In this document: positions 6,944 to 13,183 of the stretch, piece by piece | How positions within the stretch are numbered: position 1 is the stretch's first letter | Layout of the letters: each line of letters begins with the position of its first letter | Assembly (NCBI GenBank): GCA_036269915.1 | Contig: DATBDM010000258.1 | Coordinates: forward strand, 1-13,183 | Reading direction: 5' to 3' | DNA: 13,183 nucleotides | Source: DATBDM01 sp036269915 | GTDB lineage: Bacteria > Actinomycetota > Thermoleophilia > Solirubrobacterales > Solirubrobacteraceae | Translations under genes and position numbers: made by a program | The notes under the pieces: generated by a model | What the model was told of the DNA's origin: nothing | What the model saw: the letters and a program-made list of their open reading frames with translations, nothing else | Databases searched by the model: none

Positions 6944-7337
6944 CCCGGTCGGTCAGTGCCAGCCAGGCCACCGCGGCGCCCAGTGCGAGCACGGCCGCCA
7001 GCGAGGCGAGCTGCAGCGCCGCGTCGGGCGCGCCGTCCGCGTGGCTCGCGTGGAAGGCGAGGTGCGCGACCGAGAACACGCACCACGCGAGGCACAGCGG
7101 CAGCACGAGCGCGCGCTCGAGCGTGACCGCCGCCCAGGCGAACAGCACCGCGAAGCCCAGGTAGAGGCCGCCGACGTCGCGGGTCAGGTGCTCGTTGTAG
7201 GGCGGCAGCGCCTGCACCCATCCGCGCCCGAGCGGGAACGAGCGGAAGAAGTCCGCGGGCGCGAACAGCGCCGGGAGCGCGACCGCGAGCGCCGACACGC
7301 AGAGCAGTCCGAGCGCCCAGCGCTGCGCGCGCCTCAC
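6933..7337 (-). CDS. small four-helix membrane protein
   Basis: This 134-residue protein has about four predicted membrane helices (roughly residues 7-26, 54-72, 77-95 and 105-128) and a conserved-looking loop after helix 1 with FFRSFPLGRGWVQALPPYNE and HLTRDVGGLYLGF. Specific function is not recognised. The charged, aromatic loop suggests a family of small actinobacterial membrane proteins rather than random hydrophobic sequence. The start is GTG at 7337, whose GTGA overlaps the stop of the sigma-factor gene by 4 bp, so it is translated as the third gene of the ECF41 operon. It may be a target of, or a membrane partner for, the sigma factor system; this is inferred from operon structure only. 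The 3' end overlaps the convergent hypothetical gene by 11 bp. Confidence 0.8.
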   Translation of the reverse strand: MRRAQRWALGLLCVSALAVALPALFAPADFFRSFPLGRGWVQALPPYNEHLTRDVGGLYLGFAVLFAWAAVTLERALVLPLCLAWCVFSVAHLAFHASHADGAPDAALQLASLAAVLALGAAVAWLALTDRATR

Positions 7338-8200
7338 GACGGCAGGTCCCGCAGCTTCTCGGGGTTGCGCACGATGTCGATCGCCGTGATGCGGCCGTCG
7401 TCGACGGTGAGGGCGACGACGGTCGCGATGCCGTCGGCCCCCTCGGCGAGCAGGCCCGGCATGCCGTTCACATCGACGATCCGCACGGTCGCGCCCTTGC
7501 CGCCGGTGCGGGCCAGGCCGATCGTCGTACGCGCCACCTTGGCCGCACCCTCGATGGGCTTGCGCGGAGCCGTGACCATCCCGCCGCTGTCGGCGCGCAG
7601 GACCGCGTCCGGCGCCAGCAGCCCGAGCAGGGCGTCGGCGTCACCCTCGCTCGCCGCCGCGAGGAACGCCTCGACGATCACGCGCTGCTGCTCGCGCGTC
7701 GCCGGGAACCGCGGACGACCGTCGCGCACGCGCCGGCGCGCACGCGACGCCTGCTGGCGCGCGGCCTCCTGCGAGGTCCCGAGCACCTCCGCGACGGCGG
7801 CGAAGTCGTAGCCGAAGACGTCGTGCATGACGAACGCGACGCGCTCGCCGGCCGACAGCGTCTCGAGCACGACGAGCAGCGCCGTGCCGACCGACTCGTC
7901 GAGCGTCACGCGGTCCGCCGGGTCGGCGTCGACGACCGGCTCGGGCAGCCACGGCCCGACGTAGCGCTCGCGGCGCGTGCGCGCGGAGCGCAGCGCATCG
8001 AGCGCGAGCCGGTTGACGGCCGTGGTCAGCCACGCGCGCAGGTCGCGCACCTCTTCGGCGTCCACGCGCTGCAGCCGCAGCCACGCCTCCTGCACCACGT
8101 CCTCGGCCTCGGCGAGCGAGCCGAGCTGGCCGTAGGCGACGCGCAGCAGGTGCGGCCGCTGCGCCTCGAACGCGTCCGCGAGCGCCTCGGGCGCCGTCAT
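7334..8200 (-). CDS. ECF41-family RNA polymerase sigma factor with fused SnoaL-like domain
   Basis: This 288-residue sigma factor has region 2 at about residues 10-75 (LLRVAYGQLGSLAEAEDVVQ), region 4 at about 105-160 (SAGERVAFVMHDVFGYDFAA and EVLGTSQEAARQQASRARRR) and a C-terminal SnoaL/NTF2-like domain from about 172. Three features of ECF41 sigma factors are seen: WLPEP at 84-88 in the linker, DSGGMV at 204-209 where the family usually has DGGGKV, and NPEKL at 279-283 near the C-terminus (usual NPDKL). The fused domain replaces a separate anti-sigma factor and regulates activity. The ATG at 8200 overlaps the stop of the reductase gene (ATGA), and the stop overlaps the next gene (GTGA). The reductase next door is the sort of partner (oxidoreductase/epimerase) known to accompany ECF41 factors. 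The inducing signal is unknown. Confidence 0.94.
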   Translation of the reverse strand: MTAPEALADAFEAQRPHLLRVAYGQLGSLAEAEDVVQEAWLRLQRVDAEEVRDLRAWLTTAVNRLALDALRSARTRRERYVGPWLPEPVVDADPADRVTLDESVGTALLVVLETLSAGERVAFVMHDVFGYDFAAVAEVLGTSQEAARQQASRARRRVRDGRPRFPATREQQRVIVEAFLAAASEGDADALLGLLAPDAVLRADSGGMVTAPRKPIEGAAKVARTTIGLARTGGKGATVRIVDVNGMPGLLAEGADGIATVVALTVDDGRITAIDIVRNPEKLRDLPS

Positions 8201-8991
8201 CCGGCGCTCCCGACGGCCGCCCTCGGGGGCGCGGCCACGGTCTGCTCGCCCTCGCGCAGCCAGGCCGCGAACCCGAGCCGCCCGCGCCAGGCGCTCGGGT
8301 TGGTGTAGCCGCCGTCGGCGAGCGCGCGCCCGGCGGCGCCGAGCAGGCGCGGGGGCACGGGCACGACGAGCGCACGGCGCCCGCGCGCGTCGCGCCACAG
8401 GCGGGCCAGCTCGCCGAGCGGCAGGATCTCCGGCCCGGCGAACTGCGTGATCGCGCGCGACGCCTCGGCCTCGACCGTGTCGGCGAGCGCCCGGGCGACC
8501 TCGCGTGCGTCGACCGGCTGCAGCGGCAGCGCGCCGCCGGGGAGCACGCCGAAGCGCGCCGCCGCGCCGAGGTAGTGGTCGACGAGCCCGTGGAACTGGG
8601 TGGCGCGCAGGATCGTCCACGGCACGTCGCCCGCGCGCACGGTCGCCTCCTGCTCGAGCTTGATGCGGCCGTAGGCGGTCGGGACGCGATCGATGCCGAC
8701 GATCGAGATCGCCACGTGGTGGCCGACGCCCGCGCGTGCCTCGGCCTCGAGCAGCCGCCGCGTGCCGTCGACCAGCACGGCGCGCGCAGGCGCGCTCGCC
8801 GGGCCGGCGTTGGCCGCGTCGATCACGGCGTGGGCGCCGTCGAGCGCCGCGTCGAGACCCGCGCCGTCGCGCAGGTCGACGCGCACCGGCCCCGAGCGCG
8901 AGAGCGGGCGCACCTCGTGGCCGCGCGCCTGGAGCGCCGCGACCACCTCGCGCCCGATGGCTCCGGTCCCGCCTGTCACCGCGATCAGCAT
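8197..8991 (-). CDS. NmrA-like NAD(P)-binding SDR-family protein (ECF41 partner)
   Basis: This 264-residue atypical short-chain dehydrogenase/epimerase is cytosolic. The Rossmann motif TGGTGAIG is at 6-13, a YxxxK pair is at Tyr107/Lys111 (TAYGRIKLEQE), and VPWTILRATQFHG is typical of NmrA/NAD(P)H-binding proteins. The C-terminal part (residues 160-264) resembles the substrate domain of the same group and ends in an alanine-rich tail. The ATG at 8991 has GAGGTGAT a few bases upstream, a good ribosome binding site. An ATG five bases earlier is out of frame. It is the first gene of the three-gene operon and lies 40 bases downstream of a near-consensus ECF41 promoter. Substrate is unknown. In ECF41 loci such oxidoreductase genes are the usual direct target of the sigma factor. 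Confidence 0.9.
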   Translation of the reverse strand: MLIAVTGGTGAIGREVVAALQARGHEVRPLSRSGPVRVDLRDGAGLDAALDGAHAVIDAANAGPASAPARAVLVDGTRRLLEAEARAGVGHHVAISIVGIDRVPTAYGRIKLEQEATVRAGDVPWTILRATQFHGLVDHYLGAAARFGVLPGGALPLQPVDAREVARALADTVEAEASRAITQFAGPEILPLGELARLWRDARGRRALVVPVPPRLLGAAGRALADGGYTNPSAWRGRLGFAAWLREGEQTVAAPPRAAVGSAG

Positions 8992-9030
8992 CTCGTCATC
9001 ACCTCACGTCGTCGTGTCATCTGCAAGGGG

Positions 9031-9057
9031 GACGCGACAGCGGCAGGCGATGTGACC
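9031..9057 (-). promoter_or_regulatory. predicted ECF41-dependent promoter
   Basis: On the minus strand GGTCACA (9057-9051) is followed after 16 bases by CGTC (9034-9031). The published ECF41 target motif, as I recall it, is TGTCACA in the -35 region and CGTC in the -10 region with about this spacing, so six of seven and four of four bases match. The start codon of the reductase is 40 bases downstream. This supports autoregulation of the reductase-sigma-membrane protein operon. Confidence 0.65.
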
Positions 9058-9061
9058 GCGC

Positions 9062-9081
9062 CCCTGGGGTTAGCCCCAGGG
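9062..9081. promoter_or_regulatory. perfect 8-bp palindrome upstream of the MMPL gene (operator candidate)
   Basis: Arms CCCTGGGG and CCCCAGGG flank the spacer TTAG, a perfect 20-bp inverted repeat. It lies 78 bases upstream of the MMPL start and only 4 bases beyond the -35 element of the divergent ECF41 promoter. A second palindrome with the same central GGGTTAGCC is found at 12775-12798. It is probably a binding site for a dimeric regulator. Confidence 0.55.
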
Positions 9082-9159
9082 CGGGCTCTCCCGGATGCCC
9101 CAGCGCGTTCGGTGGCGCGCCGCAGCGACGCGGGCGACGCGCACCGGCACGGTGGATCC

Positions 9160-11331
9160 ATGACCTCCACCATGCTGCCTCCGCGTCCGGCGGAGCCCCC
9201 TGTGCGCGACCGGCTGCGTCGCGTCGTACAGGCGATCGCGCTCGTCTCCGCGCGCCGTCCCAAGACCATGATCGCCCTGTGGCTGGCCATCGTCGCCGGC
9301 TGCCTGGTCGCCGGCGGGATGGCCGGCACCACGCAGCTCACCGGCACGCAGTCAGGCGTCGGGGAGTCGCGCCATGCCGACGAGCGGCTCGCCGCCGCGG
9401 GCCTGCGGTCGCGCGCCGGCGAGACGTTCCTCGTGCGGGCCCCCGATGCAGCGCGCGCCGGCGACGCGGCCGCCGCGCTCACGCGGCGACTGGACGCCAA
9501 CCCGCGCGTCGCCGCCGTCCATGACGGCACGACCGCCGCCGGCGGGCGGGCCGTGCTCGTGCAGGCGACGTTGCGCGGCGATCCCGACGACGCCGGCGAT
9601 CGCGCGCCGGCGCTCGACCGCGCCGCGACCGCCGCGCGCGGCGCCGTGCCCGGGGCCACGATCGTCCACGCCGGCGACGCCTCGTTCAGCCACACCTTCG
9701 ACGACATCCTCGGCGAGGATCTCAAACGGGCCGAGACGATCTCGCTGCCCATCGCCCTGATCATCCTCGCGATCGCCTTCGGCGCGCTCGTCGCGGCCTG
9801 CGTGCCGCTCGTGCTCGGCGTGACCGCGGTGGCCGGGGCGATCGGGGCGACCAGCCTGGTCTCCCACATCGCGCCCGTCGCCGACTCGACGACCACCGTC
9901 GTGACGCTGATCGGCCTCGCCGTCGGCATCGACTACTCGCTGTTCTACATCCGCCGCGAGCGCGAGGAGCGCCGCAAGGGGCGCGACGCGCACGCAGCAC
10001 TCGAGGCATCGGCCGCGACCGTCGGCCGCGCGATCGTCGTCTCGGGCCTGACCGTGATGGTCGCCGTCGCCGGGCTGCTCGTAACCGGCATGGAGGTCTT
10101 CGCCTCGATGGCGCTCGGGACGATGGTCGTCGTCGTGCTCGCGGTGATCGGCTCGGTGACCGTGCTGCCCGCGATGCTCGCGCTGCTGGGCGACAGGATC
10201 AATTGGTCCCGCCCACCTCGGCTCCACCGCCGCCGCCTGGCATCGCGGCGCCCGCGCCGCTCAATCTGGCACGGCATCGCCGGGGCCGTCACCCGCCGCC
10301 CGGTGGTCGCGCTCGTGCTGGCCTGCTGCCTGCTCGGCGCGCTGGCCGTGCCCGCGATGCAGATGCGCACGGCCTCCACGGGCGTGTCCGACCTCCCGCG
10401 CGACAACGCGGTGGTCCGTGCCCAGCACGACATCGAGCGCACGTTCGGCGCCACCACCGCCGGGGCGCAGCTCGTCGTCACCGGCGCCCAGCTCGGCACC
10501 CCCGCGCAGCGCGCGGGCCTGGAGGAGCTCGGGCACGAGGCCGCCCGCGCGGCGCACGGCCGCGGCGCCGTGCAGGTCGCGGTCGCCCGCGACGGGCGCA
10601 CCGCGCGGATCGACATCCCGATGCCCGCCGGCGACGACCGCGCCCAGCGGGCCGCGGTCGAGCGCGTGCGGGCCACGGTCGGCGACCAGGCGCAGATGAC
10701 CGGCGCGGCGGCGGGCTCGGCCGACTTCACCGGGCGGCTGCGCACGACCACGCCGATCGTCGTCGGGCTCGTCCTGGCCGTCGCGATGGTGCTGCTGCTC
10801 GCGGCGTTCCGCTCGCCTGCCCTGGCGCTCGGCGTGATGGGCCTGAACCTGCTCTCGATCGGAGCGACGTACGGCCTGATCACGGCGGTCTTCCAGCACC
10901 ACTGGGCGGAGGGGCTGCTCGGGTTCACCTCCAACGGCTCCATCGTGGACTGGCTGCCGCTGTTCGCCTTCGTGATCGTGTTCGGGCTCTCGATGGACTA
11001 CACGATCCTCGTCCTCGAGCGTGTCCGCGAGGCGCGCGCGGCCGGGCGCTCCGCCCGCGCGGCGGCCGCCGAGGGCATCGGCGCGACCGGGGGCGTCGTG
11101 ACCAGCGCCGCGCTGGTCATGGTCGCCGTGTTCCTGCCCTACGCGGCGCTGCGCCTGCTGTCGTTCAAGCAGTTCGGGCTCGGGCTCGCCTCGGCGGTGC
11201 TGCTGGACGCGACGATCGTGCGCGGCATCGCGCTGCCGGCGCTGATCGCGCTGGTCGGCGAGCGCCGCTGGCCCGTTCGCTGGGAGAATCCCGTACATGG
11301 CGAGCTTCGGACGGCGGGCGCCGATGCGTAG
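9160..11331 (+). CDS. MMPL-family (RND superfamily) membrane transporter
   Basis: This 723-residue inner-membrane protein has two repeated halves, each with one helix, a large extracytoplasmic loop and a bundle of five to six helices. Helix 1 is at about residues 38-58 (MIALWLAIVAGCLVAGGMAG). The proton-relay type motifs are GLAVGIDYSLF with Asp258 and FGLSMDYTIL with Asp613, at equivalent places in the two halves. A basic linker (RPPRLHRRRLASRRPRRSIW) joins the halves on the cytosolic side. The size is normal for the family. The ATG at 9160 is preferred because GGTGGA precedes it; an in-frame ATG at 9172 is an alternative. Family members export lipids, lipopeptides or drugs; the substrate here is unknown. 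The 3' end overlaps the histidine-kinase gene, so transporter and sensor are co-transcribed. Confidence 0.93.
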   Translation: MTSTMLPPRPAEPPVRDRLRRVVQAIALVSARRPKTMIALWLAIVAGCLVAGGMAGTTQLTGTQSGVGESRHADERLAAAGLRSRAGETFLVRAPDAARAGDAAAALTRRLDANPRVAAVHDGTTAAGGRAVLVQATLRGDPDDAGDRAPALDRAATAARGAVPGATIVHAGDASFSHTFDDILGEDLKRAETISLPIALIILAIAFGALVAACVPLVLGVTAVAGAIGATSLVSHIAPVADSTTTVVTLIGLAVGIDYSLFYIRREREERRKGRDAHAALEASAATVGRAIVVSGLTVMVAVAGLLVTGMEVFASMALGTMVVVVLAVIGSVTVLPAMLALLGDRINWSRPPRLHRRRLASRRPRRSIWHGIAGAVTRRPVVALVLACCLLGALAVPAMQMRTASTGVSDLPRDNAVVRAQHDIERTFGATTAGAQLVVTGAQLGTPAQRAGLEELGHEAARAAHGRGAVQVAVARDGRTARIDIPMPAGDDRAQRAAVERVRATVGDQAQMTGAAAGSADFTGRLRTTTPIVVGLVLAVAMVLLLAAFRSPALALGVMGLNLLSIGATYGLITAVFQHHWAEGLLGFTSNGSIVDWLPLFAFVIVFGLSMDYTILVLERVREARAAGRSARAAAAEGIGATGGVVTSAALVMVAVFLPYAALRLLSFKQFGLGLASAVLLDATIVRGIALPALIALVGERRWPVRWENPVHGELRTAGADA

Positions 11332-12358
11332 GGCGGCCTCGGTGCTGGGCGGCGAGCCGTATCGCGCGCTCGCCGCCCACGCGGCCGCCGCGGGCGTCAT
11401 CGTCTTCGTCTGCGTCTTCCTCTGGGGCGTGACGGGCGGCGGCGCCTTCTGGCCCGGCGCGGTGTTCTTCAGCCTCGCGAACCTGGTCGCGATCCACGCG
11501 ATCCTCGAGACCTGGCGCGTGCATCCGGGCTCCCACGCCCGGGGGCTGACGCTCAGCGGCGGCATCGGCGGCTCGGTCTGCGTCCTGTGCTTCGGGCTCT
11601 GGCTCTCGGGCGGCGGCGGCTACGCCTGGTGGCTTTGGGTGTGGCTGGGCATCGGGCTGGCCGTCGGCGTGCACGCGCTGATCGCCTACCGCGACGCCTG
11701 GCTGCCCGGCCCGCGCTCCGGCGAGCTGGCGGCGCGGGTCGACACGCTCGAGCGCACCCGCCGCGGCGCGCTCGACGTCCAGGCCCAGCAGCTGCGCCGG
11801 ATCGAGCGCGACCTGCACGACGGCGCGCAGGCGCGGCTGGTCGCGCTCAGCATGCACCTCGGGCGTGCCGAGGAGCGCCTCGAGGACCGGCCGGAGACGG
11901 CAGCGCTCGTGCGGGCGGCGCGCGAGGAGGCCGGCAACGCGATCGCCGAGCTGCGCGACCTCGCCCGCGGCATCGCCCCGCCGGTGCTCGCCGACCGCGG
12001 GCTCGGCGCCGCGCTCGACGCGCTGGGCCGCCGCGCGGCGATGCCGGTCGGCGTGGACGTCGAGCTCGATGAGCGCCTCGCGCCGGTCGTCGAGGCGGCG
12101 GTCTACTTCGTGGTCGCCGAGGCGCTGACCAACGTGGCCAAGCACGCGCACGCGAACAACGTCTCGGTCCGGATGGCGGTCGAGGGCGACGACCTGAGCG
12201 TCACGGTGCGCGACGACGGGGCGGGCGGGGCCGTTGCGCAGGGCAACGGGCTGCTCGGCCTCGGTGACCGGCTCGCCGCGCTGGACGGCACGCTGGCCGT
12301 CCGGAGCCCGCCGGGGGGCGGAACGCTGGTCGAGGCGCGGATCCCCGTCCAGGTCTAG
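11297..12358 (+). CDS. NarL-family sensor histidine kinase with two 2TM modules
   Basis: This 353-residue membrane kinase has an N-terminal part with four helices arranged as two related units. Unit 1 contains FWPGAVFFSLANLVAIHAI and unit 2 YAWWLWVWLGIGLAVGVHAL, both of the 2TM-domain type ending in an aromatic stretch and a histidine. A short coiled coil (ELAARVDTLERTRRG) leads to a HisKA_3 domain with His174 in ERDLHDGAQARL. The ATPase domain shows the N-box EALTNVAKHA (Asn279), the G1 box VRDDGAGG (306-311) and GNGLLGLGDRLAALDG. The ATG at 11297 has GGGAGA upstream; the ATG at 11324, overlapping the transporter stop, would shorten the protein by 9 residues. No extracytoplasmic sensor loop of size is present, so it probably senses membrane state. 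The cognate regulator is not certain; a receiver-only gene lies convergently downstream. Confidence 0.92.
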   Translation: MASFGRRAPMRRAASVLGGEPYRALAAHAAAAGVIVFVCVFLWGVTGGGAFWPGAVFFSLANLVAIHAILETWRVHPGSHARGLTLSGGIGGSVCVLCFGLWLSGGGGYAWWLWVWLGIGLAVGVHALIAYRDAWLPGPRSGELAARVDTLERTRRGALDVQAQQLRRIERDLHDGAQARLVALSMHLGRAEERLEDRPETAALVRAAREEAGNAIAELRDLARGIAPPVLADRGLGAALDALGRRAAMPVGVDVELDERLAPVVEAAVYFVVAEALTNVAKHAHANNVSVRMAVEGDDLSVTVRDDGAGGAVAQGNGLLGLGDRLAALDGTLAVRSPPGGGTLVEARIPVQV

Positions 12359-12732
12359 TGATCGCCGATGGCGAGCAGCCGCCGCAGCGGCGCGTCGGAC
12401 AGCTCGTCCTTCGGGATGAAGGCAGCCGCGCCGCATGCGAGGACGTCGTCCGGGCTCGCGGCATCAGGGTCCGTCGAGGTCAGCACGATATGGGGGTCCC
12501 AGGGCATGTCCTTCAGCGAGCGCGCCAGCGAGATGCCATCGCCGTCGGGCAGGCCGACGTCGACGAGCGCCGCGGCCGGCTTCATGCTCATCGCGGTCTC
12601 CAGGGCCGTTGCGACGGAATCCGCCTCGCGCACCTCCACCCCGTCGGTGCCGGCGACGATGCGGACAACGAGCCCGCGGAAGTCAGGATCGTCGTCGACG
12701 ACAAGGACGGAGTAATGCATGGCGTTGATCAT
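12355..12732 (-). CDS. receiver-only response regulator (CheY-like)
   Basis: This single receiver domain of about 121-125 residues has no DNA-binding output domain. Counting from the internal Met (MHYSVLVVDDD), the acidic pair is Asp9/Asp10, the phosphorylation site Asp54 (ALVDVGLPDGDG), the switch residue Thr81 (VLTSTD) and the conserved Lys104 (FIPKDEL). The start is unclear: ATG at 12732 (MINAMHYS) is chosen, with ATG at 12720 and GTG at 12750 as alternatives. AGGTGG lies 12 bases ahead of the GTG. The gene is convergent with the histidine kinase, and their stop codons overlap within the palindrome CTAG. Phosphotransfer from that kinase is plausible but kinases of this type normally partner LuxR-type regulators, so this pairing is an inference. 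Confidence 0.87.
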   Translation of the reverse strand: MINAMHYSVLVVDDDPDFRGLVVRIVAGTDGVEVREADSVATALETAMSMKPAAALVDVGLPDGDGISLARSLKDMPWDPHIVLTSTDPDAASPDDVLACGAAAFIPKDELSDAPLRRLLAIGDH

Positions 12733-12774
12733 GCCAGCACGTGAGAGCACACAGGGTAAGGCCACCTTCCTACC

Positions 12775-12798
12775 CGATGTCGGGTTAGCCGGACATCG
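12775..12798. promoter_or_regulatory. imperfect palindrome upstream of the receiver gene (operator candidate)
   Basis: Arms CGATGTCGGG and CCGGACATCG pair at nine of ten positions around the spacer TTAG. The centre GGGTTAGCC is identical to that of the palindrome ahead of the MMPL gene. It lies 43 bases upstream of the chosen start of the receiver gene and 112 bases ahead of the small ORF on the other strand, so it could act on either. Confidence 0.5.
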
Positions 12799-12844
12799 AC
12801 AGCGGGTGACCCCGAAGAAAGTGTCGGGCCGAGCCGCATAGGCC

Positions 12845-12882
12845 AACGGGCATCGCAGCGGGACAGTGCTCCCATGCCCGTT
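12845..12882. repeat. 9-bp perfect inverted repeat upstream of the small ORF and LysR gene
   Basis: AACGGGCAT at 12845-12853 is matched by ATGCCCGTT at 12874-12882 with a 20-base spacer. Inside the spacer GGGA and TCCC can pair as well, so a longer folded structure is possible in RNA. It lies 28 bases ahead of the start of the small ORF. It may be an operator (for example of the LysR protein) or part of a leader RNA. Confidence 0.45.
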
Positions 12883-12897
12883 TCCGCCATTGCTCCC

Positions 12898-12904
12898 AAG
12901 GAGG
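12898..12904 (+). promoter_or_regulatory. consensus ribosome binding site AAGGAGG
   Basis: AAGGAGG with 5 bases to the ATG at 12910 is the best Shine-Dalgarno sequence in the window and decides that the very short ORF behind it is translated. Confidence 0.7.
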
Positions 12905-12909
12905 ACACC

Positions 12910-13002
12910 ATGCTGACCCCCACGGTGGTCGAGATCCGCCGCGGCTCCGCCCGCGGCGCCGCCAAGAGCGCGTCCCTGTTCCCGACTTCTCCGCGCAGCT
13001 AG
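12910..13002 (+). CDS. small ORF, 30 aa, possible leader peptide
   Basis: The ORF encodes a 30-residue basic peptide beginning MLTPTVVEIRRGSARGAAKS and ending in FPTSPRS. It has an ideal ribosome binding site and a clean stop 14 bases before the LysR start. An ATG at 12874, within the inverted repeat, is in frame and would add 12 residues, but its ribosome binding site is poor and that stretch lacks G/C third-position bias. No known family is recognised, and no membrane helix or obvious attenuation run of one amino acid is seen. It could be a real small protein or a translated leader that couples translation of the regulator. It is too short for most gene finders. Confidence 0.5.
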   Translation: MLTPTVVEIRRGSARGAAKSASLFPTSPRS

Positions 13003-13016
13003 GGCGGTGGCGAGCA

Positions 13017-13183
13017 ATGGAACTTCGTCACCTCCGGTACTTCGTGGCGGTCGCCGAGGAGCTGCACTTCCGCCGTGCAGCCGACCGGCTTCACGTCGCG
13101 CAGCCGGCCGTCAGCGAGCAGGTGCGCAAGCTCGAGCAGGAGCTGGGCGTCAAGCTCTTCGACCGCACGCAGCGCAGCGTCTC
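13017..13183 (+). CDS. LysR-family transcriptional regulator (3' end beyond window)
   Basis: The first 55 residues are visible and form the typical LysR winged helix-turn-helix: MELRHLRYFVAVAEELHFRR, then AADRLHVAQPAVSEQVRKLE with the recognition helix, and LGVKLFDRTQRSV. LysR proteins are about 300 residues and bind DNA as tetramers, responding to a small ligand through a C-terminal domain not seen here. The ATG at 13017 starts exactly where family members do. GGCGGTGGCGAG upstream is a moderate ribosome binding site. It follows the small ORF by 14 bp and is probably on the same transcript. The regulated genes lie beyond the window or may include the divergent receiver gene; this cannot be decided here. 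Confidence 0.95.
   Translation, partial: MELRHLRYFVAVAEELHFRRAADRLHVAQPAVSEQVRKLEQELGVKLFDRTQRSV

Noticed and set aside
10261..11565. Minus-strand open frame of 434 codons over the second half of the transporter
   Set aside because: It reads as Arg/Asp/His-rich low-complexity sequence, typical of an antisense frame.
11165..12436. Minus-strand open frame of 423 codons over the kinase
   Set aside because: It is antisense to a kinase with complete H, N and G boxes and shows no domain of its own.
12754..12775. GGGTA ... TACCC repeat upstream of the receiver gene
   Set aside because: Only five matching bases per arm with an irregular interior; not distinguishable from chance and partly overlaps the better palindrome.

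Overview
The window is very GC-rich, with almost every third codon position G or C, GTG/TTG starts and many 4-bp stop/start overlaps. Together with a Suf-type Fe-S operon, an ECF41 sigma factor, an MMPL transporter and a NarL-type kinase with 2TM domains, this suggests a chromosomal segment of a high-GC actinobacterium, possibly of the Thermoleophilia/Solirubrobacterales type. The taxonomic guess rests on composition and gene style only. No tRNA, rRNA, CRISPR array or insertion sequence was seen.

Layout. (1) Positions 1-1051, minus strand: the start of a suf (Fe-S cluster assembly) operon, with a small Rieske ferredoxin followed 4 bp later by sufB, which runs off the left edge. (2) 1052-1532: a largely non-coding stretch with a good -10 box, an ATG placed as if leaderless, and about 165 bp of frame-broken coding-like sequence that looks like a decayed gene. 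(3) 1533-6577, plus strand: four tightly packed genes for a YbdK-type carboxylate-amine ligase, a circularly permuted ATP-grasp ligase, a class I glutamine amidotransferase/gamma-glutamyl hydrolase and an AsnO-type (N-acetylglutaminylglutamine amidotransferase family) amidotransferase. Together they look like a pathway that builds, trims and amidates a small glutamate/glutamine-type peptide or amine. This is the most interesting part of the window. (4) 6584-6943: a GC hairpin and a 110-aa protein of unknown function.

(5) 6933-8991, minus strand: a three-gene operon of an NmrA-like NAD(P)-binding reductase, an ECF41 sigma factor with its fused SnoaL-like domain, and a small four-helix membrane protein, all joined by 4-bp overlaps. 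A close match to the ECF41 promoter (GGTCACA-N16-CGTC) lies just upstream, so the sigma factor probably drives its own operon. (6) 9160-12358, plus strand: an MMPL/RND-type membrane transporter overlapping a NarL-family histidine kinase with two 2TM modules. (7) 12355-12732, minus strand: a receiver-only response regulator whose stop codon overlaps that of the kinase. Palindromes sharing the core GGGTTAGCC lie upstream of both the transporter and the receiver gene, which suggests one regulator controls both. (8) 12845-13183, plus strand: a 9-bp inverted repeat, a tiny ORF with a perfect ribosome binding site, and the start of a LysR-type regulator that runs off the right edge.
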